64,000 bases of DNA, from NCBI GenBank assembly GCA_963820795.1, contig CAWGBJ010000020.1, forward strand, positions 248,001 through 312,000, given 5' to 3'. A program made the translations under genes and the position numbers. The notes under the pieces were generated by a model. The model ran no database searches, was not told the DNA's origin, and worked only from the letters and a program-made list of their open reading frames with translations. Numbering within the stretch: the stretch's first letter is position 1; each line of letters begins with the position of its first letter. The DNA is from Roseiarcus sp963820795. GTDB lineage: Bacteria > Pseudomonadota > Alphaproteobacteria > Rhizobiales > Beijerinckiaceae. Positions 1 through 8,112 of this stretch are shown one piece after another.

Positions 1-357
1 GTGGCGCTCTCCCCTGATGGTCGGGATCAGGTAGCGCTCGACCTGTTCGCCCTGGCAGCCCTGCAAGATGTTGGACGGGCGGCAGACGCACATCTGCAGC
101 GCATAGCCGGCCCGGCCGAGCTCGCGCTCCATCAGCGTCAGCGACAGCGCGTCAAGACCTCCGCCGCCGTGTTCGGCGGGCATGTTGGCGGCATAGAAGC
201 CGGCCTTCAGCGCCTTCATCTGGATGTCGCGCGCCAGGTCCTCCGGCACGTCGCCGAGCTTCTCGACCAGGTCTTCGTGCGGGTAGAGCTCCCTCTCGAC
301 GAAGGCGCGCACGGCTTCGGCCAGCATCGTCTGTTCCAGCGTCAGGGGAAAGCTCAT
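1..357 (-). CDS. Acyl-CoA dehydrogenase, N-terminal part (C-terminus beyond window)
   Basis: Only the first 119 residues lie in the window. They begin MSFPLTLEQTML and carry the helical N-terminal domain of FAD acyl-CoA dehydrogenases, including AANMPAEHGGGGLDAL and the family-typical MERELGRAGYAL. The family oxidises acyl-CoA thioesters at the alpha-beta bond and passes electrons to ETF; the substrate cannot be read from this fragment. The start codon overlaps the stop of the upstream thioesterase gene by 4 bases (ATGA), so it is the third gene of a coupled operon with the BKACE enzyme and the thioesterase. The context suggests a CoA-ester catabolic route. FAD-binding and catalytic Glu regions are outside the window. 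Confidence 0.85.
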   Translation of the reverse strand, partial: MSFPLTLEQTMLAEAVRAFVERELYPHEDLVEKLGDVPEDLARDIQMKALKAGFYAANMPAEHGGGGLDALSLTLMERELGRAGYALQMCVCRPSNILQGCQGEQVERYLIPTIRGERH

Positions 358-917
358 GGCGATTCTCTTCGCCTGCTCGCGATGCCGAGGGGCGCGCCGA
401 TCATCGGATGCAGCGGGAGACGGGAATGCGCGGCGCGGATCGCCGCCAGCCGGTCGTAGAGCTCGGGCGGGAACGGCGAAGCGCGCCCCGCGCGGACGTC
501 GACATGCGCCAGCACCTGCTCGGCGACCGCCACCTCGGCGTCCGTGCGGCCCTGCGTCATGCGATGCAGAATATGCAGGCGTTTGGCGTCGAGATCGACG
601 AGCTGCAGCGTGAGACGGAGCGGATCGCCCGCGTGCAGCTCGGCGAGATTGCGAATCCGCGTATCCAGCGTATAGAGCGAAAAGCCGCCGGCGCGATAGG
701 TTTCGTCGATGCCGACAAAGCGAAAAAACGCATCGGAGGAATTGCCGAAGACGAGCAGATAGACGCTCTCGCTCATGTGGCCGTTGTAGTCGGTCCACTC
801 CGGCTTCACCGTGCAGGCGTGCAGCGCCAAGGGCGCGGGGATCGGTTTCGTCGCGTCCCAGCCGGCGAAGGGCACGCCTTCGAGCGGAGTGACCACGCGG
901 CCCGGCGCTGGGTTCAT
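354..917 (-). CDS. Hot-dog fold thioesterase, betainyl-CoA thioesterase-like
   Basis: 187 residues starting MNPAPGRVVTPL. The hot-dog 4HBT-type core begins near residue 40 with the motif WTDYNGHMSES, whose Asp is the usual catalytic residue. The same motif opens the thioesterase found fused to, or next to, L-carnitine dehydrogenases, which cleaves betainyl-CoA to glycine betaine and CoA. The gene sits between a BKACE cleavage enzyme (ATGA overlap upstream) and an acyl-CoA dehydrogenase (ATGA overlap downstream), so the three are probably made together. A second, shorter relative lies at 36243-36731 behind a carnitine-dehydrogenase-like gene. The exact acyl-CoA is an inference from neighbours; a general 3-oxoacid-derived CoA ester is possible. 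Confidence 0.75.
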   Translation of the reverse strand: MNPAPGRVVTPLEGVPFAGWDATKPIPAPLALHACTVKPEWTDYNGHMSESVYLLVFGNSSDAFFRFVGIDETYRAGGFSLYTLDTRIRNLAELHAGDPLRLTLQLVDLDAKRLHILHRMTQGRTDAEVAVAEQVLAHVDVRAGRASPFPPELYDRLAAIRAAHSRLPLHPMIGAPLGIASRRRESP

Positions 918-1822
918 CGCTGCTTCTTCAATCCGAGCATCGCGCGCGCTTCGCCGACGGTCGCCACCGACGCGCCCATGCGCTCGACGATCTCGCGCGC
1001 CCGCGTCACCAGCGCGCCGTTGCTCGCTGGCACGCCGCGATCGAGCCAGAGGTTGTCTTCGAGCCCGACCCGCACATGGCCGCCGAGCAACGCCGCCTGC
1101 GCGACGAAGGCCATCTGCATCCGCCCGATGGCGAAGCCTGCCCAGTTGGCGTTCGCCGGCAAGTGGCTCCGCATCGCCAGCATCGCCTCGGTCGTCGCTT
1201 CCGCGCCCCACGGGATGCCAAGGCAGAGCTGGAAAAGCGGCGGCGCGTCGATGAGCCCTTCGGCGATCAATTGCTTGGCCAGCCAGACATGACCGAGCTC
1301 GAAGCACTCGATCTCCGGCTTCACCCCGGCCGCCTGAATCCGCCGCGCCATTTCGCGCAGAAGCCCGGCGGTCGCCAGAAAAGCGCCGTCGCCGAAATTG
1401 AGCGAACCGCAATCCAGGGTGCAAATCTCGGGCCTGAGCTCCTCGACATGTGCGACCCGGGCGGCGGCGTCGGCCATGTCCGTCCCAGGTCCGCCCGAGG
1501 CCGGGTCGGCCGGATTGAAGAAGAAGTCGCCGCCCATGCCTGCGGTCAAGTTGAGGACGACGTCAGAGCCGGAAGCGCGAATATGGGCGACGGTCTCGCG
1601 GTAAAGGGCTGGATCGCGCGCGGCCTTGCCGGTGGCCGGGTCGCGCACGTGCATGTGCACAATCGCGGCGCCGGCGGCATGCGCTTCGAGCGCCGAATCG
1701 GCGATCTGGCGTGGCGTCACCGGAATCGCCGGATGCTTGCCGACCGTGTCGCCGGCGCCGGTGACGGCGCAGCTAATGATGATCTTCGGAGTCAGCGCGT
1801 CCCCCCTGCTCAGCGAAGGCAA
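914..1822 (-). CDS. BKACE-family beta-keto acid cleavage enzyme (Kce / dehydrocarnitine cleavage type)
   Basis: About 300 residues. The opening KIIISCAVTGAGDTVGKHP, the metal-ligand motif IVHMHVRDP and the late VGLEDNLW (conserved Glu) are hallmarks of the BKACE (DUF849) family, which condenses a beta-keto acid with acetyl-CoA and releases acetoacetate plus a new CoA ester. In carnitine catabolism this enzyme (CdhC) turns 3-dehydrocarnitine into betainyl-CoA, which a thioesterase then hydrolyses; a thioesterase gene follows here with a 4-base overlap. The open frame starts at a TTG at 1822, but a CTG at 1795 (LTPKIIIS) is preceded by AGGGGGG about 7 bases upstream and is an equally good start. 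Substrate is inferred from context only. Confidence 0.85.
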   Translation of the reverse strand: MPSLSRGDALTPKIIISCAVTGAGDTVGKHPAIPVTPRQIADSALEAHAAGAAIVHMHVRDPATGKAARDPALYRETVAHIRASGSDVVLNLTAGMGGDFFFNPADPASGGPGTDMADAAARVAHVEELRPEICTLDCGSLNFGDGAFLATAGLLREMARRIQAAGVKPEIECFELGHVWLAKQLIAEGLIDAPPLFQLCLGIPWGAEATTEAMLAMRSHLPANANWAGFAIGRMQMAFVAQAALLGGHVRVGLEDNLWLDRGVPASNGALVTRAREIVERMGASVATVGEARAMLGLKKQR

Positions 1823-2068
1823 AACTTGCGTCAGCTGGACCGGTCGCGCAAGCCCTCATCCTCAACCGTTTCGCCGATCCTGATAAACAGCCGAATCGTG
1901 GTCGGCCTGACGTCGGCCGCGACCGCGCTCGGGCCGCGGACGATCGGCGCCGCGGCGTCTTTTCCGCTGATCGGGGCGTCGATCGCAGCCTTCGCTCACG
2001 TCTCGCAGGGGCCGGCGGCAGGCTTCGGGCGGCGGCGCCGCGGCGGTCGCCTGGGCCGCATCGAGACG

Positions 2069-2671
2069 CTATTCTTCGTCCGGGCCGCCCTCCTCTCCGT
2101 GATGGTGGCGACGGTGGCCCCAAGGTCCCATCTCGCCGGGGCCGTGCCCCATTGCCATCAATGCGGGGGCGAGAAATCCGAAGATGCGCTTTTGTTCGTC
2201 GTCGAAGCTGCCGTAGAGCGGCTTCGCCGCGTCGGCGATCTTCGTGAGCGCGGCGCCGGCCTGCGACAGGCGGTCGGCCATCTCGCCGAGCCTGTCGACC
2301 GGCGACATGGACTCGCCCTCGCCCATGCCCTCCTGATGCATGCCCTCCTGACGCATGCCGCCCATCTGCTCCATCATCTCCTGCATGTGCTCCATCCGCA
2401 TTTTCGCGGCGTCGCGGACGCTGGCCTCGAAGGGCTCCCACAGCTTCTCCTGATCGGGGGTCAAATTCAGACCCGCCTTGAGACCTGCGAGCTTGGCGTT
2501 CAACAGGGCCTCGTGGTCGGCGGCCCAATGCTGCATCCGGTGCACTGCCGGCGGGTTTGACGGATTGTTGTCCTGCGGATTGTTGTCCTGGGCGAGAGCG
2601 GCGGCTCCGGCTGTCACCGCAAGGACGGACGCGGCAAACGCGCTTAGTGCAAAGCGAGAAGACCATCTCAT
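2069..2671 (-). CDS. LTXXQ-motif (Spy/CpxP-like) periplasmic protein 1
   Basis: 200 residues with a signal peptide (MRWSSRFALSAFAASVLAVT, cleavage after about residue 27 near ALAQ). The mature part is alpha-helical, contains the family motif NLTPDQEKLWEPFE, a Met/Glu-rich stretch (MEHMQEMMEQMGGM) and a His-rich tail GHRRHHHGEEGG. LTXXQ proteins are periplasmic helical proteins related to the chaperone Spy and the stress sensor CpxP. The Met-rich loop and His tail hint at metal contact, but that is inference. A paralogue lies immediately upstream at 2909-3436, sharing MQHWAADxE, KLAGxKAxL and IADAAKPLY, so the two arose by tandem duplication. Confidence 0.82.
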   Translation of the reverse strand: MRWSSRFALSAFAASVLAVTAGAAALAQDNNPQDNNPSNPPAVHRMQHWAADHEALLNAKLAGLKAGLNLTPDQEKLWEPFEASVRDAAKMRMEHMQEMMEQMGGMRQEGMHQEGMGEGESMSPVDRLGEMADRLSQAGAALTKIADAAKPLYGSFDDEQKRIFGFLAPALMAMGHGPGEMGPWGHRRHHHGEEGGPDEE

Positions 2672-2841
2672 GATCGATTTCCTCCGAGTATTCGGCGCGC
2701 AATCATCATGCGCCCGAAAGCAAGGAATAAGAAATCAACTCCGCGTAACGTTGATGACGGCGACCCCGTCGTTTGTGAAGCGGATCGCGCCCCGATCAGG
2801 CGGTCTCCCTCGATCGGCAGGATCAGCGTCCCCCTCGACGC

Positions 2842-2880
2842 AAAAAAAAGACGCGACCGGAGGGAAACCGGCCGCGTCTT
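2842..2880 (-). terminator. Rho-independent terminator after the second LTXXQ gene
   Basis: Read on the minus strand, arms AAGACGCG and CGCGTCTT enclose a further GCCGG/CCGG pairing and a short loop, followed by a run of six or more T. It lies 29 bases past the stop of the gene ending at 2909 and would separate its transcript from the paralogue at 2069-2671. Confidence 0.75.
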
Positions 2881-2908
2881 CTGGGCGTCCGAAGCGGTCC
2901 GGACGATA

Positions 2909-3436
2909 CTACTGCTGCATTGCGGCTCCGCCCTCGCGCCAGCGATGGCGCATCGCCTCCATGGCGAAGCGGGCGCGCTCTGGCGTCAGCATTCGGCCGA
3001 GCGTGGTGAAATCGTGCTTTTGCGTCTCGTTGAGGCTCGCATAGAGCGGCTTGGCGGCGTCGGCGATCTGCTTGACGTCCGAAGAGGCCTTCGACAAGTC
3101 GTTCGCCCAGGTGTCGAGACGATCGATCGGCGACGCGCGCTCGTTTTGCCCGCGGCTTTCCATCATTTGCTGGATGTCGTTCATGCGGTCTTTGGCGCCG
3201 TTCTGGACGGCGGTTTCGAACGGCCCCCACAGCTTTTCCTGATCCGGGTTCAGCTTGAGGGCGGCCTTCATGCCGGCGAGCTTGGCGTCCAGCACCATCT
3301 CACGATCGGCGGCCCAATGCTGCATCCGCTCCATGTTCGGAGCGTTGGCGGACTGGTCAGCGGCTGCTGCGGTCAGCGCGAACGAGGGGGCGCAGAGCGC
3401 GACGGCGGCGAGCGGGACAAGGAGATACCGTTTCAT
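2909..3436 (-). CDS. LTXXQ-motif (Spy/CpxP-like) periplasmic protein 2
   Basis: 175 residues starting MKRYLLVPLAAVALCAPSFA, a clear signal peptide. The ATG at 3436 is preceded by AGGAGG nine bases upstream; an in-frame GTG two codons earlier sits too close to that site. The mature protein has the family motif KLNPDQEKLWGPFE and ends in HRWREGGAAMQQ. It lacks the Met-rich run and His tail of its neighbour at 2069-2671 but otherwise aligns along its length. Periplasmic, probably chaperone or envelope-stress related by family; no two-component or sigma-factor genes lie beside it. A strong terminator follows, so the two paralogues are separately transcribed. Confidence 0.82.
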   Translation of the reverse strand: MKRYLLVPLAAVALCAPSFALTAAAADQSANAPNMERMQHWAADREMVLDAKLAGMKAALKLNPDQEKLWGPFETAVQNGAKDRMNDIQQMMESRGQNERASPIDRLDTWANDLSKASSDVKQIADAAKPLYASLNETQKHDFTTLGRMLTPERARFAMEAMRHRWREGGAAMQQ

Positions 3437-3556
3437 TAGCACTGTCCTCCTGCAAATTTCGGCTCAACTCTTTTTTGTCGCCGGAGCTGATGAAATTCAA
3501 CTTAACTCGCCGTAATGGTGCGTTCATGGGGGATGGCCCCCAAAGGGGAGGGGGAC

Positions 3557-4363
3557 ATGAGTGAAGTCGTCGGCAAGCTCGCTGCGAGTCTTGTGGCCGA
3601 GAGGCCAGTGCTGTGCGCCTGGGTCGGCATGAACGAGCCAGCGGTCGCCGAGGCGCTGGCGCGTGAGGCTTTCGACGCAGTCGTGCTCGACCTGCAGCAT
3701 GGCGCGTTCGACTTCACCGGCGCCACGCGGGCGATCCTGTCGGTCGCGCTCGCCGGCAAGCCTGCGATCATACGCGCGCCGGTCGGCGAGTTCTCGCTTG
3801 TGAGCCGGCTTCTCGATGCGGGCGCCGCCGGCGTCATCGCGCCGATGATCAATAGCCGCGACGACGCGCGGCGCCTCGTCGCCTTCACCAAATTTCCTCC
3901 GCTCGGCGAACGGTCCTGGGGCCCGCGAGCCGTTCTGCCGCTCAGCGGTCTCGAGGCCCCGGCATATCTGTCTGCCGCTAACGCAATGACCCAGACGATC
4001 GCGATGATCGAGACCCGCGCCGCGCTCGACGCGCTCGACGACATTCTCGAAGTCGAGGGCGTGAACGGGGTTTTTGTCGGCCCATCCGATTTGTCGATCG
4101 GGCTGAGCGGCGGTCCGCGCGTCGAGCCGCGGGGCCAGGCGCTGATGGCCGCCGCGGCGTTGATCGTCGAGCGCGCGAAGGCGCACGGCAAGTACGCCGC
4201 GATGTACTGCTTCGATGGCGCGGACGCCCGCGCGATGGCCGCCGTCGGCTTCAAACTTTGCAGTGTTTCGTCGGACCAGGCCCTGTTGCGCGGGGCGGCG
4301 AGGTTGGAATTGGCGGCGGCGCGGGCGCAAGCGTCGGCCGCCCCTGGTAAATCAGAAAAATAA
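3557..4363 (+). CDS. HpcH/HpaI-type aldolase family protein
   Basis: 268 residues from an ATG preceded by GGAGGGGG. It is a TIM-barrel aldolase of the HpcH/HpaI family (class II pyruvate aldolases and citrate-lyase beta relatives): VVLDLQHGAFDF early in the barrel, RAPVGEFSLVSRLLDAGA, GERSWGPRA, MIETRAALDAL (metal-ligand Glu) and VGPSDLSIGL (metal-ligand Asp). Such enzymes reversibly cleave 4-hydroxy-2-oxo acids to pyruvate and an aldehyde. The usual EHG is QHG here, a common variant. It stands alone between divergent LTXXQ genes and gyrB, so the substrate cannot be named. Confidence 0.85.
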   Translation: MSEVVGKLAASLVAERPVLCAWVGMNEPAVAEALAREAFDAVVLDLQHGAFDFTGATRAILSVALAGKPAIIRAPVGEFSLVSRLLDAGAAGVIAPMINSRDDARRLVAFTKFPPLGERSWGPRAVLPLSGLEAPAYLSAANAMTQTIAMIETRAALDALDDILEVEGVNGVFVGPSDLSIGLSGGPRVEPRGQALMAAAALIVERAKAHGKYAAMYCFDGADARAMAAVGFKLCSVSSDQALLRGAARLELAAARAQASAAPGKSEK

Positions 4364-4522
4364 TCTTATATTATCATCGGGTTGCGGCTTGAGTCGGCGG
4401 GATCCGCTTTAGGCGTAGAGCCCGGTTTGAGCGTGCATTCGCCGCCCCGGCAGGGTATGATTGCCCCGACATTGCGAGTCGCGGCTCATAGCCGCTGTGA
4501 TTCCCAAAAAAAGGCGTGGATA

Positions 4523-6982
4523 TTGAACGAAGAGAATGAGGACTTGGCGCGCAGCGACGTCGCCGCGACCGAGACGTATGGAGCCAACTCGATCAAAGTG
4601 CTGCGCGGCCTCGACGCCGTGCGCAAGCGGCCGGGCATGTACATCGGCGACACCGACGACGGCTCCGGCCTTCACCACATGATCTACGAGGTGGTCGACA
4701 ACGCGGTCGACGAGGCGCTCGCCGGCCATGCCAGGTTCGTCACCGTGACTTTGAACGCCGACGGCTCCTGCACCGTCACGGACGACGGACGTGGCATCCC
4801 GACCGGGATCCACGATGAGGAGGGCGTGTCGGCGGCCGAGGTTATCATGACCCAGCTGCATGCTGGCGGGAAGTTCGACCGCAATTCGTATAAAGTTTCG
4901 GGCGGTCTGCACGGGGTGGGCGTCTCGGTCGTCAACGCGCTCTCGACTAAGCTCGTCTTGCGCATCTGGCGCGACGGGCTTGAGCATGTCGTCGAATTCG
5001 CGCACGGCGACACGGTCGCGCCTCTCAAGGTCGTTGGGGCGGCGCCGATCGTCGACGGCAAGCCGAAGCGCGGCACGGAAGTCACCTTCACGCCGTCGAC
5101 CGAAACGTTCACCATGGTCGAGTTCGATTACGCGACGATCGAGCATCGCCTGCGCGAGCTCGCGTTCCTGAATTCGGGCGTGCGCATCGTGCTTACCGAC
5201 GCCCGCCATGTCGAAGAGAAGCGCGAGGAGCTCTACTACGAGGGCGGGCTCGAGGCGTTCGTCCGCTATCTCGACCGCGCCAAGACCCCGCTGATCGACA
5301 AGCCCGTCCTGATCAGGGGCGAGCGCGACGGCATCGGCGTCGAAGTCGCGCTGTGGTGGAACGACAGCTACCACGAGAATGTGCTGCCGTTCACCAACAA
5401 CATCCCGCAGCGCGACGGCGGCGCCCATCTCGTCGGTCTGCGCAGCGCGCTGACCCGCCAGGTCGTCGGATACGCGGAAAGCTCGGGGCTATTGAAGAAG
5501 GAGAAGGTCGATCTCTCCGGCGACGACACCCGCGAGGGCCTGACCGCGGTGCTCAGCGTCAAGTGCCCCGACCCGAAGTTCTCCTCGCAGACAAAGGACA
5601 AGCTCGTTTCATCGGAGGTGCGGCCGGTGGTCGAGGGGCTCGTCAACGAGCTTCTCGCGCAATGGTTCGAGGAGCATCCGCAGGAAGCCCGCGTCGTCGT
5701 CGGCAAGGTGGTCGAGGCGGCGCAGGCGCGCGAGGCGGCGCGCAAGGCCCGCGAATTGACCCGGCGCAAGGGCGCGCTCGACATCGCGAGCCTGCCTGGC
5801 AAGCTCGCCGACTGCCAGGAACGCGATCCGGCCAAATCGGAAATCTTCATCGTCGAGGGCAACTCGGCCGGCGGCACCGCCAAGCAGGGCCGCAACCGGG
5901 CGTTCCAGGCGGTGCTCCCCTTGCGCGGCAAGATCCTCAACGTCGAGCGAGCGCGCTTCGACAAGATGCTCGGGAGCGAGCAGATCGGCACGCTGATCAC
6001 CGCGCTCGGGGCCGGCATCGGCCGCGACGACTTCAACATGGAGAAGCTGCGCTACCACAAGATCATCATCATGACCGACGCCGACGTCGACGGCTCGCAC
6101 ATCCGCACGCTGCTTCTGACCTTCTTTTTCCGGCAGATGCGGCCGATCATCGAGAACGGGCATCTCTTTATCGCCCAGCCGCCGCTGTTCAAGGTGAAGC
6201 GCGGCCAGTCGGAGCAATATCTCAAGGACGAGCGGGCGCTCGAGGACTATCTGGTCGACACCGGACTCGAGGGAGCCTCGCTTACGCTCGGCAACGGCGA
6301 AGTGCGCGCCGGGGCGGATCTGCGCGCCCTCGTCGAGGAGGCGCGCTCCATGCGGCGGCTGCTCGCCGGCCTCCACTCGCGCTACCTAAAGAGCGCGGTC
6401 GAGCAGGCGGCGCTCGTCGGGGCGCTCCGGCCCTTGAGCGGCGCGGACGATCCGGAGGGCGACGGGCTGGCGCGTGTGCTCGCCGAGCGTATGAACGCCA
6501 TCGCCGAGGAGACCGAGCGCAGCTGGACCGGCCGGCTCGAGGCCGGCGGCTATGTCCTGATGCGCGAGGTGCGCGGCGTGCGCCAGGCGGCGATCCTAGA
6601 TGCGGCCTTGCTCGCCTCCGCCGACGCCCGCCGGCTCGACGAGCACGCCCGCCCGTTGCGCGAGGCCTTCGCCGAGCCCGCAACCTTCACGCGCCGCGGG
6701 GATACGACGACCGTCTCGGGTCCCTCGGACCTCTTGGAGGCGGTCAACGCCGCAGGCCGCAAGGGCGTGACCTTCCAGCGCTACAAGGGCCTCGGCGAGA
6801 TGAACAAGGACCAGCTCTGGGAGACGACCCTCGACCGCGAGGCCCGCTCGCTCCTGCAGGTGAAGATCCGTGAGGTCGACGAGGCCGACGACATTTTCGT
6901 CAAGCTGATGGGCGACATCGTCGAGCCGCGCCGCGAGTTCATCCAGGACAACGCGCTGACCGTAGCGAATCTGGACGTGTGA
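4523..6982 (+). CDS. gyrB: DNA gyrase subunit B
   Basis: 819 residues from a TTG at 4523, preceded by a weak AAGG about ten bases upstream; the frame stays open to 4382 but the upstream part looks non-coding. Domains in order: GHKL ATPase (EVVDNAVDEA, DDGRGIP, KVSGGLHGVGVSVVNAL), transducer, TOPRIM with EGNSAGGTAKQ and the metal site MTDADVDGSH, then the C-terminal block RYKGLGEMNKDQLWETT. It is the ATPase/TOPRIM half of the A2B2 gyrase that supercoils DNA. A roughly 160-residue insert between TOPRIM and the tail is normal for alphaproteobacterial GyrB. ParE is excluded by length and by this insert. recF and dnaN are not adjacent. Confidence 0.96.
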   Translation: MNEENEDLARSDVAATETYGANSIKVLRGLDAVRKRPGMYIGDTDDGSGLHHMIYEVVDNAVDEALAGHARFVTVTLNADGSCTVTDDGRGIPTGIHDEEGVSAAEVIMTQLHAGGKFDRNSYKVSGGLHGVGVSVVNALSTKLVLRIWRDGLEHVVEFAHGDTVAPLKVVGAAPIVDGKPKRGTEVTFTPSTETFTMVEFDYATIEHRLRELAFLNSGVRIVLTDARHVEEKREELYYEGGLEAFVRYLDRAKTPLIDKPVLIRGERDGIGVEVALWWNDSYHENVLPFTNNIPQRDGGAHLVGLRSALTRQVVGYAESSGLLKKEKVDLSGDDTREGLTAVLSVKCPDPKFSSQTKDKLVSSEVRPVVEGLVNELLAQWFEEHPQEARVVVGKVVEAAQAREAARKARELTRRKGALDIASLPGKLADCQERDPAKSEIFIVEGNSAGGTAKQGRNRAFQAVLPLRGKILNVERARFDKMLGSEQIGTLITALGAGIGRDDFNMEKLRYHKIIIMTDADVDGSHIRTLLLTFFFRQMRPIIENGHLFIAQPPLFKVKRGQSEQYLKDERALEDYLVDTGLEGASLTLGNGEVRAGADLRALVEEARSMRRLLAGLHSRYLKSAVEQAALVGALRPLSGADDPEGDGLARVLAERMNAIAEETERSWTGRLEAGGYVLMREVRGVRQAAILDAALLASADARRLDEHARPLREAFAEPATFTRRGDTTTVSGPSDLLEAVNAAGRKGVTFQRYKGLGEMNKDQLWETTLDREARSLLQVKIREVDEADDIFVKLMGDIVEPRREFIQDNALTVANLDV

Positions 6983-7234
6983 ATTCCCTCTCCCGCTCGC
7001 TGCCATCTGCTCACGTGGTTCAAGACGGCGCTACCCGAGATCCTGAGGGCGCTCGAACGCGGTGAAACGCTCATCGAGATGACATGACGCGGACGCTTTG
7101 ATCGCGCTCTCGCTTTACGAGCTGGACGCGAGGAATGGCGGCCGATAAGTCAGACTGTTAGGATGCCGCCCTGGTCGGAAGCGCGTCGCCGCCCACTGAA
7201 CCTTGGGCACAACAGGAAACGGGGCTGATCACCC
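6983..7234 (+). other. Intergenic region after gyrB
   Basis: 252 bases without a convincing gene. An open stretch at about 7007-7087 reads HLLTWFKTALPEILRALERG and ends ETLIEMT-stop, without an own start codon; it may be the tail of a lost gene, but no family can be named. A weak ribosome site (AGGAAACGGGG) precedes the small gene at 7235. Confidence 0.4.
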
Positions 7235-7423
7235 ATGAACATGCTGATCTCTTTGATCGTGATCGTTTATCTCGTCGGCGTCGGCGTGGCCCTGTCGCCG
7301 GTGATCGAGGACAAGTGGAGCACCTCTTCGGCCCAGGACCTCACCAGAAGCGTCGGCGAGGCGCTGCCCGGCGCATTGGCCTGGCCAGTCCACCTCTACC
7401 ACCGCGTGATGGACCGCCGCTGA
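7235..7423 (+). CDS. Small single-span membrane protein
   Basis: 62 residues. Residues 2-22 (NMLISLIVIVYLVGVGVALS) form one hydrophobic helix, followed by a polar tail PVIEDKWSTSSAQDL and ending LYHRVMDRR. A purine-rich stretch precedes the ATG. No family recognised; size and topology resemble small inner-membrane proteins common beside envelope genes in Hyphomicrobiales. It is monocistronic and converges on the Gly/His-rich gene at 7506-7979. Confidence 0.6.
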   Translation: MNMLISLIVIVYLVGVGVALSPVIEDKWSTSSAQDLTRSVGEALPGALAWPVHLYHRVMDRR

Positions 7424-7505
7424 GCTTTCAAACATCTCGACCGCCGGGATGCCCGGCGGCCATACAAGTTTAGCGCTCCTCGTCAGCGCTGAGGCGAGCG
7501 ATGGC

Positions 7506-7979
7506 CTAACGATGCCTGTGGCCGCCGCCTCCGCCACGATGGCCGCCGCCGTGATAGTGGCCGCCTCCGCCATGATAGTGCCCGCCGCCATGATAGTGCC
7601 CGCCGCCATGGTAGTGCCCGCCGCCGTGGTAATGCGCGCCGCCGTGGTAGTAGCGCGCTCCGCCGTGGTAGCCGCCGTGATAGTAGCCGCCGCCGCGGTA
7701 GCCGCCGCGCCAGCCGTTCCATCCATATCCGCCGCCCCAGCCGAGGCCGGCGCGATACGCGTATCCGCACCAGTACCAGCCGGGACCTTTCCAGCCGGCG
7801 TCGTACCAGCAGTAATTGCGGCCGCCGTAAACGAACTGCGCCTCTTGGATCGGCGTGAGCGCCTTCGAGGGAATGGGCGAGGCGGCGATCCCGTTTATCA
7901 CCGCCGCCTCAGTCGTGGCTGCGAGCGGCAAGGCTGCCGCGACGGCCAGACCGAGTCCGAGGGCAAGTCTTCGAATCAT
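7506..7979 (-). CDS. Secreted Gly/His/Tyr-rich repeat protein (paralogue 1)
   Basis: 157 residues. Signal peptide MIRRLALGLGLAVAAALPLA with cleavage near TTEAA. A conserved block GRNYCWYDAGWKGPGWYWCG carries two Cys, followed by a Gly/Trp region and then about 60 residues of near-perfect YHGG, HYHGGG units, ending GHRHR. The repeat block corresponds to a short-period DNA repeat at roughly 7510-7680. Proteins of this shape are common and poorly understood in Hyphomicrobiales; His clusters make metal binding possible, which is inference. A paralogue at 12205-12639 shares the Cys/Trp core but has VYRGG units in place of most YHGG units. Confidence 0.75.
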   Translation of the reverse strand: MIRRLALGLGLAVAAALPLAATTEAAVINGIAASPIPSKALTPIQEAQFVYGGRNYCWYDAGWKGPGWYWCGYAYRAGLGWGGGYGWNGWRGGYRGGGYYHGGYHGGARYYHGGAHYHGGGHYHGGGHYHGGGHYHGGGGHYHGGGHRGGGGGHRHR

Positions 7980-8112
7980 TGGCTGATCCTTTCGATCCAG
8001 GACGCCGTGAAAGCGCCTTAAGACTTCAGATTAAAGGGCGTCCTGGTTGAACGGCCCCTGAACGGGGCTTCGCAGGCGGGGAGAGAGAGAAGGGGCTGGG
8101 CTTAGAACCGCT

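Noticed and set aside
1866..2020. A hydrophobic plus-strand stretch (SPILINSRIVVGLTSAATA and following) between BKACE and the LTXXQ gene
   Set aside because: No start codon or ribosome site and it runs on into antisense of the LTXXQ gene; probably chance.
7510..7690. Regular short repeats resembling a CRISPR or satellite array
   Set aside because: The period is a multiple of three and encodes the YHGG units of a signal-peptide protein.
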